A stretch of 64,000 nucleotides of DNA from Bubalus kerabau (lineage: Eukaryota > Chordata > Mammalia > Artiodactyla > Bovidae), in the NCBI RefSeq assembly GCF_029407905.1, contig NC_073624.1:111476001-111540000 (forward strand). Reading direction: 5' to 3'. Every line of letters starts with the position of its first letter. Position 1 is the first letter of the stretch. Below the pieces are notes generated by a model that did not search any database, was not told where the DNA came from, and saw only the letters and a list, made by a program, of their open reading frames with translations. Shown one piece after another: positions 35,310 through 48,064 of the stretch. Both the position numbers and the translations under genes were made by a program.

Positions 35310-36260
35310 AGACGACGAGACCAACTTGGAGTTACACTCAGCACTAAAAGGCCTTGCTGATGGTTTGGATACAGAGACAGGAAAAGAGGGAGAAATTTAG
35401 GACAAGCTCCAGGGTTTTGGTTTACAGATGAAAGACAACATAGAAAGAAGAGCAGATGTGAGTGAGGGCTAAGAAGAAGAATGTTATGCAGGTTTAGATC
35501 TATAAATAAGAGCTCCTGCTATATCTGGAAGTTGCCACTGTGCTCCCACTGAGGCTCTAGAAACACTACATTTAAACAATATGGATTTTAGAAGTTGGTG
35601 GCCCATGCAGAGAGTTAAAGTCCTGGAAATAAATCAATTCAGTGGCCCAGGGCCCTTGAGTCATATTAATCACAGCATCATGATGGGCACAGAAGCAATT
35701 TGTAAAGAAACCATTCTCTACACCTCTAAATCTATACTGTGAGCTATAAATAACTTGAATGGTGGTAGCAGAAAGAAAGCAGAAACAGTGAGATGTACCG
35801 CAGTGAAAGAAAATCAATTTAATCTTTTGTGTTCATGAGATAGGACGATCACAGTTTAAAATACTTAATTCAAAGCAGTCTAACTTTTGGTACTGGGAGT
35901 AGATCATTAATTCAAGCTGTGAGACACTGGTCTTATCCTACTCTCTTACCAGCAAGCTGCCTCTCACCTTAGAGACTTTCATAAATAACCTGCAGCTGAA
36001 TTAGATAAGAAATGCTGAATTAATGAAGGCATAAGATAAAACATACAAAGAAAGGGCTCTAATCAACACAGAACAATAAGACTCTGGTCCTAATCTTAAC
36101 TAGTTGACTCTAAGAAATTAAATTCTCTATGATTAATATTTTCTTTTATGAATTAAGCTCTTATGTTCTAAGTTTTCTTGGGTCTGAACTACCTGCAGAC
36201 CAGAATGCTAAAAGATGGCCTTTATATTCATGAAAGGTTATTATTCATAGAAATGAAAGG
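35310..36260. other. ACSS3 intron, no recognised element
   Basis: Unique-looking intron without an exon. Confidence 0.45.
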
Positions 36261-36264
36261 AAAA

Positions 36265-36430
36265 GAAAAACATTCATTGAGTGTTAGTAAAAGCCAGGAA
36301 CTCGCTGCATTGTTCATACATATTTCACTTCATTTCAGGATTTCTACAAACCTTTGAGCAAACAGACGTGCCCTAGAGATTAAGGACTTTGCAGTGGCTA
36401 GACAGTAAGTGGCTAAACCAGGATTTAAAG
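36265..36430 (+). mobile_element. MIR relic
   Basis: CATTGAGTGTTAGTAAAAGC, then TACATATTTCACTTCATTTC, then CAGTAAGTGGCTAAACCAGG follow MIR order. Confidence 0.6.
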
Positions 36431-36799
36431 TCTTATTGGGATTCGGTGTCACTTTTTACCACCCGTGTTGCTTGTTCAGGAGAATAGTCACTTTTTGTTT
36501 CCTAATTAGAACTGACAACAAAAGAGGAATCGGGAACTACTACTTCATGGGGCCAATGAGCCCACAGTGCAGAGAATTACATGCAGGAGGGGAAAATCAA
36601 ATTTCCAGACAATAAGGTTTATCAAGGGAGGGTTTCGGAACTCTTTTCCTTATAAAGATCTACAAAATCATTACATATTTTCACCCTTCTAGAATGGATT
36701 AAATGTGATTCTTGCCAAGGGTAGGACAATTAAAATAGATGATATTTCTAAGACCAAATCAATTTTACATTCTTAATTTCTCAGTGTTTAGTCACTAAG

Positions 36800-36980
36800 G
36801 GACTTCCCTGGCAGTCTAGTGGCTAAGATTTTGAATAAAGGGGGTATGGGTTTGATTCCCTGTTAGGGAGTTAATATCCCACATGCCTCATGGCCAAAAT
36901 TAAAAACAAAACAAACAAACAAAAAAACACAGAAGCAATATTGTAACAAATTCACCAAAGACTTTAAAAATGACCCCAAA
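36800..36980 (+). mobile_element. CHR-2-type cetartiodactyl SINE
   Basis: tRNA-derived head GGGACTTCCCTGGCAGTCTA, B-box-like GGGTTTGATTCCC, the ATCCCACATGCCTCATGGCC bridge, an (AAAC)n-rich stretch and the tail AATTCACCAAAGACTTTAAA. It differs from Bov-tA in lacking the BovB-derived part. Confidence 0.85.
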
Positions 36981-36984
36981 AGAT

Positions 36985-39520
36985 TATTACTGATATAATA
37001 ATGGGCATAAATAGAGATTCTAAAAAGCAAGTATACATATCTGAACAGCTTCATGTATAGTAATCATACCTGAAAAAATAACAACATGGAGTTCTTCCCA
37101 CATTATAATGCTATTGAGATGAAAATGTCTGATTCAGTGGCTGCTATTTGACTTGGGATATTCATTAGCAGGTGGATTAACAATCTGTAAACAGTTAACT
37201 CATTTCAAAAAGAGAAAGCCTCATCATGCCTGTCTAACATTTGACAAAAGATTATTCCTTCCACAAACCAAATTCATGTAGCTTACCTTTAAGCTTGTCT
37301 TCTCAAATTATCAGTGAACATTATCTACTTTAGACTAATGAAGTCTTGCTCTAAATGAGAAAAAAATCCGGTTGCCAGGCAACAAAGACAACATCAAGAC
37401 AAATTTTTCCCCTCACCAGATGAACACGATCACAGCATCACTAGCTGAATGTTGCCGAGATGACTCTGTGTCTATATGACGGTTCTTCCCAATCACTACT
37501 TCTCATGCCAAACTATCTACAATTTCTTTCCCATGAATGAATAAAAAAAGAGATGAATTTATTTTCGATGGTTATGTTGAGAAAAACAAAAATGCATCAG
37601 ACAGTACTGATTCATTCATATTACTAGAGACTCTTCACACTCTAAATCATAGGGTACATTCTGGACAAACCAGTTCATGGGGCAGTGGCCTTGTCTGTTC
37701 AGTCTGACCCAGCTCTCTGAGTTCCATAATGTGTATTTCAAAAGTCTAGTGCAATCCATTGTCTTTAAAAATGTAGGCCTATACTTTAACCAAACCCTAT
37801 AACCACAGCCCAAATTTGATGGGCTCAGAAAATATTAAGGAAAACCCAGAAAGCAGGGGATGACAGTTTACAAGTATTAAAATCTAGGAAGGCAACATCT
37901 GGTTGTATATAGAAATCTTTTACTTCAAGATCTGCAACAAAAGGAATGTTTGCTAGAGACTATAGGCACCCAAATCACAGAAAACAGATTTTTGAATAAT
38001 TAAAGATAGTGTCATCAAGATCAAATTACCAGGAAGATACTTTTCCTCGCTGTACTGTTAGCCATACAGAGCTTTTTATCTCTTAGCCCTAGGAAGCCAT
38101 TTTTCAGAAAAATATACAGGATTTTGCATGGGGCCAAGCTAGGTATATTAAGATGGAAGAAAGTCACACACCCAGCACATAGTTGTAACATGGCTTTTTC
38201 AAAGGCACAATAACCAGACTCATAAAATTCCCAATGGAGACTTCCAGGGATGAAGAAAATCCCCTATCACAGACTAAACTCAGGAGTACACACTGACAGA
38301 AATTCCTCTGCAACAAGTCCATCAATCCAGATGCCTGAAGGTGGAATGTGTGAAAACACAAAGGTAACAAAGGAAGAGGATGATTCAGAAAAAAAAAAAA
38401 AAGCACGACAAACTGACTTTCTGCCTGTCCAGTATCAAGTCACAATGCGTCTACCCAGGAGGAAGAGACAGTACTACATTTGAGTCTGCATCATTTCTCA
38501 TAGAGCTCTCTGTTTAGGATAACTGCTGTTAAACTACAATGAACTATTCCATTTTGTGGTTTTGATTCTTGCAAATAAAAGGGATTGCTGCCTTTAAAAA
38601 ATCCTGGGCTGATGGATATTCTCCAGATACACCTAATGATACCGACTGAATCTGGTCAACCTAACCAATCTTCGGGGCCTTCAGGAAGTATATCCTACTG
38701 AATACTGCATAAATAAGGATTACTGGATCAGGCAGCCTTGACATATTTTAATAATACGGTATTAGGATGTATGTGCCTTTAGGATCAATGATTTTTATTT
38801 AAGAGCCAGCTTGATTAAAGTTTGCTGGAGCCTGTGGGTCTACTTTAATAAAATCTAGAATTATCAGATTCCTCCTCAAAGGAGGAGGATTTAGGCTATA
38901 TATAGAATATATTTACTTCAGAAGTAGCAATTGCAATTAAAATTGCAGCAGTTCAAACAGGGAGAGAAACACTGTGATTACTTTAAAATATAAGAACTCA
39001 GCAAAGATGGCTCAAGGCAGCTAAAGTAAGATCAATAACTTCAATCGCCACCAATGTCTCAATCCATTAGGAGACTACCACTTTCTCATTGAAATCCCTC
39101 CTAGAGGCTTTAAAAATTCTAGGAAGGAGTTTACTCCTCCATTAAATTGATGGAAACAAAACAAACAACAAAATCACCCAGTGCTACTCAAGTTGGTGGT
39201 CATTACCTCATTTCAATTACTTCATCACTACCGGGGCATCACTTAAAACACTTTCAATAGAAGCTTTGTATCTTCTGATGCAAACCACAGAGATTTGTTC
39301 TGCTAGCAGGTGGAAAGAATCATGGATTCTTTTGATCTAAGCCCTTCACCAAGTTGCCTCTTATAAAAGCGACTGTGGAACTCAAGAATTCTACCTTTGC
39401 AGTCAATACCTTTAATGGACTGATAGCAAATGAAAGAATACAGTGTTTCTACTTAAAATTAAATAACATAACAAAGCAGGATGCCCAACTTTTTTGTTAC
39501 AATCATTTCCAAACCAGTGC
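36985..39520. other. ACSS3 intron, mostly unique
   Basis: A long stretch without recognised transposons, with a run of about 14 A at 38390-38402. No ACSS3 exon is expected here, since the flanking exons join in frame without one. Confidence 0.5.
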
Positions 39521-39526
39521 CACACG

Positions 39527-39565
39527 TGCTCAGGCACCTCAGTCATGTCCAATTCTTTGCCATGA
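39527..39565 (-). mobile_element. SINE 3'-end fragment
   Basis: GCACCTCAGTCATGTCCAAT is the 3' end of a Bov-type SINE; the rest is lost. Confidence 0.55.
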
Positions 39566-39635
39566 CTGAAGTGACTGAGCATGCATGGCCAGGTCTGGAA
39601 ATGACTGTGCAACATCTTACAGTAAATAGGGAGGA

Positions 39636-39725
39636 AGAAGAGAAAGAAAGAAAGAAAGAGGGACGAGAAGAGGAGGCAGGAAGGAAACAAGGGGAAAAGG
39701 GAAAAGGAAACTTCAAAAAGGAGTA
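39636..39725. repeat. Purine microsatellite (GAAA/GGAA)
   Basis: Pure A/G strand with several GAAA units, followed by GGGAAAAGG variants. Confidence 0.9.
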
Positions 39726-39762
39726 AGGTCTACTATGTTTTGGGTTTTAGTAGTTACTTGCT

Positions 39763-40017
39763 CCAGTCCTCTTGCCTGGAAAATCCCACGGATGGAGGAG
39801 CCTGGAAGGCTGCAGTCCATGGGGTCTCTAGGAGTCGGACAGGACTGAGCGACTTCACTTTCACTTTTCACTTTCATGCATTGGAGAAGGAAATGGCAAC
39901 CCACTCCAGTGTTCTTGCCTGGAGAATCCCAGGGACGGGGGAGCCTGGTGGGCTGCCATCTCTGGAGTCCCACAGAGTTGGACACGACTGAAGTGACTTA
40001 GCAGCAGCAGCAGCAGC
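39763..40017 (+). mobile_element. BOV-A2 SINE with target duplication
   Basis: Dimeric BOV-A2 with a (CAG)n end. It is flanked by AGTTACTTGCT at 39752-39762 and 40018-40028. Low divergence and a perfect duplication suggest a recent insertion. Confidence 0.93.
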
Positions 40018-40029
40018 AGTTACTTGCTT

Positions 40030-40780
40030 ACACTAGACGATTCACTCGTAAGGAAAAAATTTCCTTCATGGTCATCTTAAGTCAGGGGAAAAAAAAAAAA
40101 TCTTGCCAGAGACACAATGCACTGCACTGAGAGTTCTTTCTTTGTGCAGTTTGATTACTGGAAAAGCTCATCTTAGGACTAAAAATGATCTGCAACAGTA
40201 CAGTGTTTTATTAGTGATTGTACAACTGAGGATAATGAAGTTCTGGCTGTTTATATTTTTGTGCACAAATTATCATATCTTAAGGGAAGAATCATCAATT
40301 CTCTTAATTTAACCTTCTCAGATTATAACTGCAACACCTCTGTTTCTCAAACTCCAGGTTAAAAAAAAAAAAAGAAAGAAAAATTCAGTCAATAATCCAG
40401 ATGCTTTCAATCATTTTATGGATAAATTACTGTGAAGATAAAGCACCTGGGTAAATGACAATTCATCTATTACCCAGAATTATGAATCATGTAGATGCAA
40501 CTCTCCTATATAAACTAGCAAGACCAATTTCCTTCATGAAAGCATTTCATGTTTACATTATTACAATCCAAAACAAGCGTTTAATGCTTCAATGGTGTTG
40601 ACAGTGACAATTCTTTATTAAATGCCCCTACAAGGAGTTGATCTGTTCCTGGATTTTTTTACAGATTAGTTTGCAGTTTAGAATCTTAGGTGCTATTTAA
40701 ATCAGACATCAGAGAGTGTTGATATTAACAGATCAAAAAAGTCACTAGAAATGTTGTTCCTGATAAAAATTTCACTTGAG
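40030..40780. other. ACSS3 intron, no recognised element
   Basis: Unique intron with two A-runs near 40090 and 40362. Confidence 0.45.
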
Positions 40781-40789
40781 TAACAAAAA

Positions 40790-41016
40790 AAATGCTGCTG
40801 CTGCTGAGATGCTCAGTCATGTCCGACTCCTTCTGACTCCACAGACTGCACCCCACTAGGCTCCTCTGTCCATGGACTTTTCCAGGCAACAATACTGGAG
40901 TGGGTTGCTATTTCCTACTCTACGGGACCTTCCCAACCCAGTGATCGAACCTGCATGCCTTACATCTCCTGCACTGGCAGGCAGATTTTTTACCACTAGC
41001 GCCACCTGAGAAGCCC
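40790..41016 (-). mobile_element. Bov-tA-type SINE
   Basis: Complete minus-strand SINE starting with GCTGCTGCTGCT. It is flanked by AACAAAAA at 40782-40789 and 41017-41024. Confidence 0.9.
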
Positions 41017-41024
41017 AACAAAAA

Positions 41025-41720
41025 CAATGTCGTAATATAAATGGATTGACTGCAGAATGCCTTCTTAGAACCCAAGTCACAGGAACTAATCAATTTTCAC
41101 TCATACGTTTTAGTTACTTAACATATCCCTTACTAATTCCAAATTATACATCACGGTTTCTTAACAGCTCATTTGTATACATATATTAATGTAATCAGAG
41201 AGCAAATTCATAAATTATGCATTGTATTTGAGGCTCATAAAAGTGTATGATTATATAACATAATATCAATTTCTAAGTCAATAGCAAGAACAACCTTGTA
41301 GAAAATTTGAAATTTTAAATAAAGAAAAATATTCCTTTGGTGAAAGATGAACCTTCCTCAAAATGTTATCAGGTTTATACTGAAATACCTCTTGGTGAAG
41401 CACACACCATCTATTTGACATGCAAAATATTAGGAAACTCATAAACGAGCTAGAAATATCAAATCTTCTCTTCTTTCTGAGTTAATAATAACCCATAAAG
41501 TGTTTACCTTTCCCCCTAGTAATCTGATATCTTAAGAAAAGTGAACAGTTGCAAACATTAAACTTCATTTTTCAATTATTTACCACAACATATATCATTG
41601 AAAATAGTGAACTAACTTCTTTTATGCCAATGAATAAAGATTCTAACTAAATTTTCCATTAGTTGCAGACACCTGCACCACCTAGGATGAATTTTTTTTT
41701 ATAACAATCAAAACCACTAA
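41025..41720. other. ACSS3 intron, no recognised element
   Basis: A/T-rich unique intron. Confidence 0.45.
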
Positions 41721-41729
41721 AACAGCTAG

Positions 41730-42077
41730 TTCTCTGAAGGCGAAAAGTGAAAGTGTAGGTTGCTCAGTCATGTCTGACTCTTTGCAATCCCATGGACTGT
41801 AGCCCACCAGGCTCCTCTGTCCATGGAATTCTCCGGGCAAGAATATTGGAGTGGGCTGCCATTCCCTTCTTCAGAGGACCTTCCCGACCAAGGGATTGAA
41901 CCCAGATCTTCTGCATTGCAGGCAGATTCTTTTTTTTTTTTTTTTTCAAAATCAAAATATGTAAGCCTTTATTCTAGGACCATTTCCAACTTGGTCTTTT
42001 TTTAAAAAAATTATTTATTTTAATTTGAGGCTAATGCAGGCAGATTCTTTACCTACCATCTAAGCCACCAGGGAAGC
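41730..42077 (-). mobile_element. Bov-tA SINE split by an L1-type insertion
   Basis: Minus-strand SINE flanked by ACAGCTAG at 41722-41729 and 42078-42085. It is interrupted near its tRNA end at 41932-42034. The SINE segment TGCAGGCAGATTCTT is present on both sides of the interruption. Confidence 0.9.
41932..42034 (-). mobile_element. Short L1-mediated insertion with poly(A) signal, possible 3' transduction
   Basis: Read on the minus strand, the 103-bp insert begins ATTAGCCTCAAATTAAAATA, resembling the terminal bases of ruminant L1, then an A-run. About 50 bp of other sequence (GACCAAGTTGGAAATGG and on) carries AATAAA and ends in about 17 A. A 15-bp target duplication (41917-41931 and 42035-42049) flanks it. 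The second A-tail suggests read-through into a downstream poly(A) signal. Confidence 0.7.
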
Positions 42078-42089
42078 ACAGCTAGATAC

Positions 42090-43480
42090 TTACCCACCTA
42101 CATACGGATCCCTATGTATGTATTTGCATACTCAATTGGATACAGTATCAAATGCTGTAAAAATAAATGTGGTGGATGGAAAGAATCAGTTATTGTTAGT
42201 AGAAATTCACTGTTTTCCACAGTAATGAGCAGCCATTAAAAGCTGATTAAGGTGACCACACACTGACATAATGTGGTGATTAATTCCCTCTGAACGATAC
42301 ATTAAAGAAAAACTGCAAACTCACATGGAACTCAGTACTCACCAGAGACCTCTTATGCTTGTTTCTCAGGCTTCAGTGAGCTTTTCTGTAAGCCTGGATT
42401 CACTAACTGCACACATCTGCACAGGCTATTATGTGCAAATATCAATAAGAAAAAGTAAAGGAATCATAATTTTATTTATTAACGCACTGATTTCCTTCAA
42501 CAATCTTCAGCATAGTCACCTTTAATGGAGCCAGGGGTGGGGGACAGAACTCTTCTGCAAGTATTCGTGTAAGGTCACTTGTATATTGGAAACAAACTGT
42601 ATGTTGACCAGGAAAGGAAAACCATCATGGAAAGAAATCTTAAAGGTAATCAAATATTTTCCTCTTTATGCCCAGGAAAATAACTGTTGGAATTTTCCTG
42701 GTGAATAGGCGATGCATCAAGTCTATAGACACTCTTCCATACAGAGCAGTAATTCCTCACTTGTTTTCTATACTTATTTTACACAGAGCATTGCTTTCTC
42801 CACATTCAATCTTATCTTTTTTATTTCCCAAATAGTTACAAATCTGAATTTAGATAAGAAATTTCTTCCTTAGCAAATCAAATTAGACAGAATAGAACAT
42901 TTCTTTCTAATTTTCATCTTATTTAAAGAACATGTATTCTTCTCTGATCATTCATTTTATATTTCAAGTTACAAAGAATATAGAAAACACATTTTTTCCA
43001 AAAGAGCAACATCCAGGAAGATAATACAAAAAGTATAATTTATCAGAATCAAAGAGTTCCAAAATATTAAACACCAAACTTCAGTTTTAGTCTCTCAATC
43101 TTCTAGACTGAGTCATTTTAAAATGAGACCTAACTTTTACTAAGAAATTTTATTATTTTAATTAAAATTTGATGCCCTGCCTAAAATGTTCAAAAGATGT
43201 AAATTCTGAAAACACTCATATACAACTGTTGATCTAATTAGCTGAACTAAGTAGGACTGAACTGAAATATATCCATATGAAGGCTACAAGGCTCTCATAA
43301 CTCATAGCTATTTTCAGTGAGCCAAATGGCAAAGCCAGCAAAATCACTACCTTCAGTGACAGGGAAAAGAAATTCCAGATGAACTACTTACTTGCACATA
43401 TGTACATAATCATCCCTCAAAAGAAGTTACCAAAGTTTTATTCTATCCACTTAATATGACAAGTTGTTTCCCAAGGATCA
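42090..43480. other. ACSS3 intron, no recognised element
   Basis: Unique intron, A/T-rich. Confidence 0.45.
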
Positions 43481-43489
43481 CTCAGTGGG

Positions 43490-43960
43490 AGGAAAATAGA
43501 GAATAAATAAGTAAATAAATAAATTATACATATAATGATAAGTGTGTTGGAGAAAAATACATTTGTCTGTCGAGTGCTAAGCAGAAGAGATTTGATCCTA
43601 AGAAAGGACTAGAGAAGCACAGGAAATTCTATAAAAGAAACAGAGCTTTTAAAAAGTACTCTTGGAGGAGTTATAGGAAAGCTAGGTTACAGGAAAGCAG
43701 AGAGAACAGAGATGAGTGATGACGATAATTTCAGTAAGGGTAGATGACAGCGTGGCTGCCGCAGCTCAAAGGCAATCAGAGCGCTGAAGGTGGGATGAAT
43801 TCAAAGGAAAACCTGAGATTTAGTGACTCACCAGATATATGAAACAAGGAGGATGAGAAAGCAAACGAGGTCTCAGGGCTTTATATGCAAGGTCAAGAGA
43901 ACGATAGTATCAATGTAATTTAAGAAGATTTTTTAACAAAAGGATAATCAAATAATTGCT
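43490..43960 (+). mobile_element. Ancient repeat, weak, family not assigned
   Basis: GAGAATAAATAAGTAAATAA followed by GATAAGTGTGTTGGAG and later TTTATATGCAAGGTCAAGAG faintly follow the same old repeat as 30080-30600. Confidence 0.3.
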
Positions 43961-44093
43961 TACTTCTACTGAAGCCAGAACCGCCTGATTGCTGAGTTTG
44001 TGCCTGATGGTCACAATTCAGAATTTCCTCCCATCCCTGCAGTGTTTCTCAGCATTTCTGCAATATTTATGGACATGTTTGGAAAATTCTCAC

Positions 44094-44197
44094 CAGTTTG
44101 CCACCAGTGGTCTAGCACAGGTACTCTGAAGACCTTTTTGGACCATTCCAGCGTCTCCACATCACATCGTTCTCCAGCCACAAACAGTGTTTTGAAC
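44094..44197 (-). CDS. ACSS3: ACSS3 coding exon (FKTLFVAGER to WWQT)
   Basis: This 104-nt exon completes an Arg codon with one base, encodes 34 residues (FKTLFVAGERCDVETLEW through VLDHWWQT) and ends with the first base of a Glu codon. The acceptor is AACACTCAG and the donor is GTGAGA. Phase 2 in and 1 out agree with the neighbours. In AMP-forming synthetases the LFVAGER strand-turn is the A4/A4' region that shapes the acyl pocket, and HWWQT leads straight into the A5 motif; the Trp pair is a feature of the short-chain (acetyl/propionyl) branch. From memory, SKKVF replaces human SKNVF. Confidence 0.97.
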
Positions 44198-44367
44198 CTG
44201 AGTGTTAAAGGGAGAGTGAATTGAAATTAATCCTTGAAACTAAACTGAAATAATTTCAGTTTTTGCCTTCTTTTAAACACTGTAGAATCTAATCACATTA
44301 ATTCTCAGAGGAAAACACTGTAGAATGGTTGTAGAAAGCAGGAATCATTTGTTTGGACCCAGCATGC

Positions 44368-44592
44368 TATGCAGCGCTAATTCACTTCAGTCGTGTCTGC
44401 CTCTTTGCAACTCTATGGACAGTAGCCCACCAGGTTCCTCTGTCCACGGGATTCTCCAGGCAAGAATACTGGAGTGAGTTGCCATGCACTCCTTCCAGGG
44501 GATCTTTACGACCCAGGGCTTGAACCCATGTCTCTTAAGACTCCTGCATTGGCAGGTGGGCTCTTTATCACTAGCGCCACCCAGGAAGGCCC
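44368..44592 (-). mobile_element. Bov-tA-type SINE
   Basis: Complete but diverged minus-strand SINE ending CACTAGCGCCACCCAGGAAG. It lies about 170 bp upstream (gene sense) of an ACSS3 exon. Confidence 0.87.
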
Positions 44593-44599
44593 CAGTATA

Positions 44600-45990
44600 A
44601 CTAAATACGTATCACAGCACTGGAGAGAAACGTTTCAGAAGCAGAATTCGCAGCTATAGCTTTCCAGTTTTGAGAAAAGCAACTGAGTTGATCTTTGTAA
44701 TATATCTGTCATATTCATCTAATAATCAAAAAATGAAAAATCTTTTCCTCCTTGACATTACCTCTGCTAATTTTAGCTCCAAATTTGATTGCTGTATTCA
44801 AGTCCATGCACAAAAATATACTCTAGAGTATCAGCTAAGGCAACAAATGTGCTCATAGATGTGATGCACTTGCTCCTTCTCATGAGTTTCTTCAATAAAC
44901 ATTACTCTGATTTCAATACATATTTCTCCTATTTCAAGGACATATTGGAAAGGTAGGTGAAAGGTAGGTGATTTAAAAAGAAATGGCATTGTGGCCTTCC
45001 AGGATGAAAAGGCTCTTATCAAAAGGAATAAATGATTACTAAGAGATGAACAATCCTTTGCAGGGAACACTATGCCACAGTGTATAAAGGACGAAATAGA
45101 AAAAAACAGAATTGGCTTGACACCATTGGTGGTTCATTGAGAGAAAAACTATTTTTTTTCTTCCATTCTCAATGCCCCAATGGCCTGTCAAAACAAAGAA
45201 GGTGTGTATGAAAACCTAATTCACTATCATTAAAATGAAAACATAAATAAATACAAATCAAATGTAAAAATCTGCCTACCCATCCTGTACAATGTAGTAT
45301 AGCCACAGAAGATTTATCATTCCCTTAACTTATTTCATAAATATCTCATGAAGATTCAAATATCCCCACACTATGCTCCACAACCATGGAGCCTCTATGC
45401 TGCCTCTGTTACAAACATATATCTCATCCTATAATTACTTGCTTCTTGCTTATTTCTCACAGCTCCTTAGGATCATTCATCTTTATGACATCAATACCAA
45501 TCAAAATATCTGAGAATTTTAGATACTTAAACTTTATGCAAACTACATATATATTTTCAATTCAAGCAAATATATTACCTAAAATTACCTAAAATTTAGG
45601 TAATCAAATATGTATTCACTTACAACTTGCTTGAAATAAAAATCTGGATTATCAATTATGACCTCATCAGACAGACATGATATAGCAGGATGAAATACAT
45701 AGTAACACATTAAGCAATTAAAGTAGGCTAAAATATAACAAAGACTAAAGTTTTAAAGTTTAAAATAAGGTTGATATATCTATGATTTTAGATACTATAT
45801 AAAAATAAGACAAAATAAGGATATAAATGCCACATTGTTGATAATCTTATGACTGAAAAACATGAACATATTTTAATTGTATCTAATTCAAACTATCAAA
45901 ACTATATTTTTAAACTTCTATGATTAAGTATACTATACGTTTCTAGGGTAAATGAGGAGCAAGTGAAGCCATCTGGAGAGCCAGTCCTGG
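44600..45990. other. ACSS3 intron, mostly unique
   Basis: A/T-rich. A near-perfect palindrome ATTACCTAAA-A-TTTAGGTAAT lies at 45584-45604, next to a second ATTACCTAAA at 45574-45583. Confidence 0.5.
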
Positions 45991-45994
45991 GCCT

Positions 45995-47800
45995 TGTCAC
46001 AAAGGAGCTTATAGAACTTTCTAAAGAATTTGGATTTCATCCTGAAGGTGGTGAGAGGTGTGATCACTCATCTAGAGCCAGACATCCTGGAATGTGAAGT
46101 CAAGTGGGCCTTAGAAAGCATCACTACAAACAAAGCTAGTGGAGGTGATGGAATTCCAGTTGAGCTCTTTCAAATCCTGAAAGATGATGCTGTGAAAGTG
46201 CTGCACTCAATATGCCAGCAAATTTGGAAAACTCAGCAGTGGCCACAGGACTGGAAAAGGTCGGTTTTCATTTCAATCCCAAAGAAAGGCAATGCCAAAG
46301 AATGCTCAAACTACCACATAATTGCACTCATCTCACACGCTAGTAAAGTAACGCTCAAAATTCTCCAAGCCAGGCTTCAGCAATACGTGAACCATGAACT
46401 TCCAGATGTTCAAGCTGGTTTTAGAAAAGGCAGAGGAACCAGAGATCAAATTGCCAACATCTGCTGGATCATGGAAAAAGCAAGAGAGTTCCAGAAAAAC
46501 ATCTATTTCTGCTTTCTTGACTATGCCAAAGCCTTTGACTGTGTGGATCACAATAAACTGTGGAAAATTCTTCAAGAGATGGGAATACCAGACCACCTGA
46601 CCTGCCTCTTGAGAAACCTATATGCAGGTCAGGAAGCAACAGTTAGAAATGGACATGGAACAACAGACTGGTTCCAAATAGGAAAAGGAGTCCATCAAGG
46701 CTGTATATTGTCACCCTTCTTATTTAACTTAGATGCAGAGTACATCATGAGAAATGCTGGGCTGGAAGAAGCACAAGCTGGAATCAAGATTGCTGGGAGA
46801 AATATCAATAACCTCAGATATGCAGATGACACCACCATTATGGCAGAAAGTGAAGAAGAACTAAAAAGCCTCTTGATGAAAGTGAAAGTGGATAGTGAAA
46901 AAGTTGGCTTAAAGCTCAACATTCAGAAAACGAAGATCATGGCATCTGGTCCCATCACTTCCTGGGAAATAGATGGGGAAACAGTGGAAACAGTGTCAGA
47001 CTTTATTTATTTATTTATTTTTTGGCTCCCAAATCACTGCAGATGGTGATTGCAGCCATGAAATTAAAAGACACTTACTCCTTGGAAGAAAAGTTATGAC
47101 CAACCTAGATAGCATATTCAAAAGCAGAGACATTACTTTGCCAAAAAAATCTGTCTAGTCAAGGCTATGGTTTTTCCTGTGGTCATGTATGGATGTGAGA
47201 GTTGGACTGTGAAGAAAGTTGAGTGCCAAAGAATTGATGCTTTTGAACTGTGGTGTTGGAGAAAACTCTTGAGAATCCCTTGGACTGCAAGGAGACCCAA
47301 CCAGTCCATCCTAAAGGAGACCAATCCTGGGTGTTCATTGGAAGGAATGATGCTAAAGCTGAAACTCCAATACTTTGGCCACCTCATGCAAAGAGTTGAC
47401 TCATTGGAAAAGACCCTGATGCTGGGAGGGATTGGAGCAGGAGGAAAAGGGGACGACAGAGGATGAGATGGCTGGATGGCATCATCGAATCCATGGACAT
47501 AAATTTGAGTGAACGCCGGGAGCTAGGGATGGACAGGGAGGCCTGGCGTGCTGCGATTCATGGGTTCGCAAAGAGTCGGACACGACTGAGTGACTGAACT
47601 GAAAGATTTTCAGCAGGAGAGTGGCACAGTAAGATTTTTGGTTTAGGAAGACACCACTGGCAGGAGTGGGGAGGATGGAAAGAAGGTCAGGGCAGGAGCC
47701 CAGGGCCCCGGGTTTGGGAGGCTATTACCATCACAGAGAAGTGGTGAGACCTGAACCCAGGCAGCCCCGGACGGAAAAGATGGAGGTGAGCGGATTATCT
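45995..47800 (+). mobile_element. Ancient repeat split by BovB
   Basis: Left part 45995-46056 (GAATTTGGATTTCATCCTGA) and right part 47604-47800 (AGATTTTCAGCAGGAGAGTG, then GGAGGCTATTACC) are contiguous in the widespread repeat also seen at 30080 and 34925. The BovB at 46057-47603 sits between them. Confidence 0.45.
46057..47603 (+). mobile_element. BovB LINE, 1.5 kb, long RT frame
   Basis: A 5'-truncated BovB starting at the linker before RT. An open frame (46030-47049) covers FISIPKKGN, FLDYAKAFD, QGCILSP and LRYADDTTIM. It is broken at 47005-47022, where TTTA units have expanded in place of the usual TTTATTTTTCTGG. A later A-run near 47143 causes another frame change. The tail is GACTGAACTGAA. 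It lacks EN, so it is a dead copy. Confidence 0.92.
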
Positions 47801-48064
47801 GAAAAGTCTGAGCAACAGGACTTATCACCACTGACAACTCCGGTTTCCTTGAAAAGCCTTTTATAAATATTTGTGTGTCGTTGGAAGAAGAAAAACCAAT
47901 ACGTAAACAAACACCAAGCCCAAACTTTAAAATACCTGATCCTAAATGAAGGCAAAATTCAAGAAAACAGGATTAGAAGGAAAACACAGGTATCCATGAT
48001 GAATCGTAGAAGCAAAAAAGACTGAATGAAAAGGTCTACTATTCACTGTTTGGGGGCTGCCTCA

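Noticed and set aside
34986..35324. 112-codon minus-strand frame with a leucine-rich, membrane-like stretch
   Set aside because: It lies antisense over an old interspersed repeat; the hydrophobic run is a by-product of base composition.
45574..45604. Palindrome ATTACCTAAA/TTTAGGTAAT as a protein-binding site
   Set aside because: Short, A/T-rich and lone; expected by chance in such sequence.
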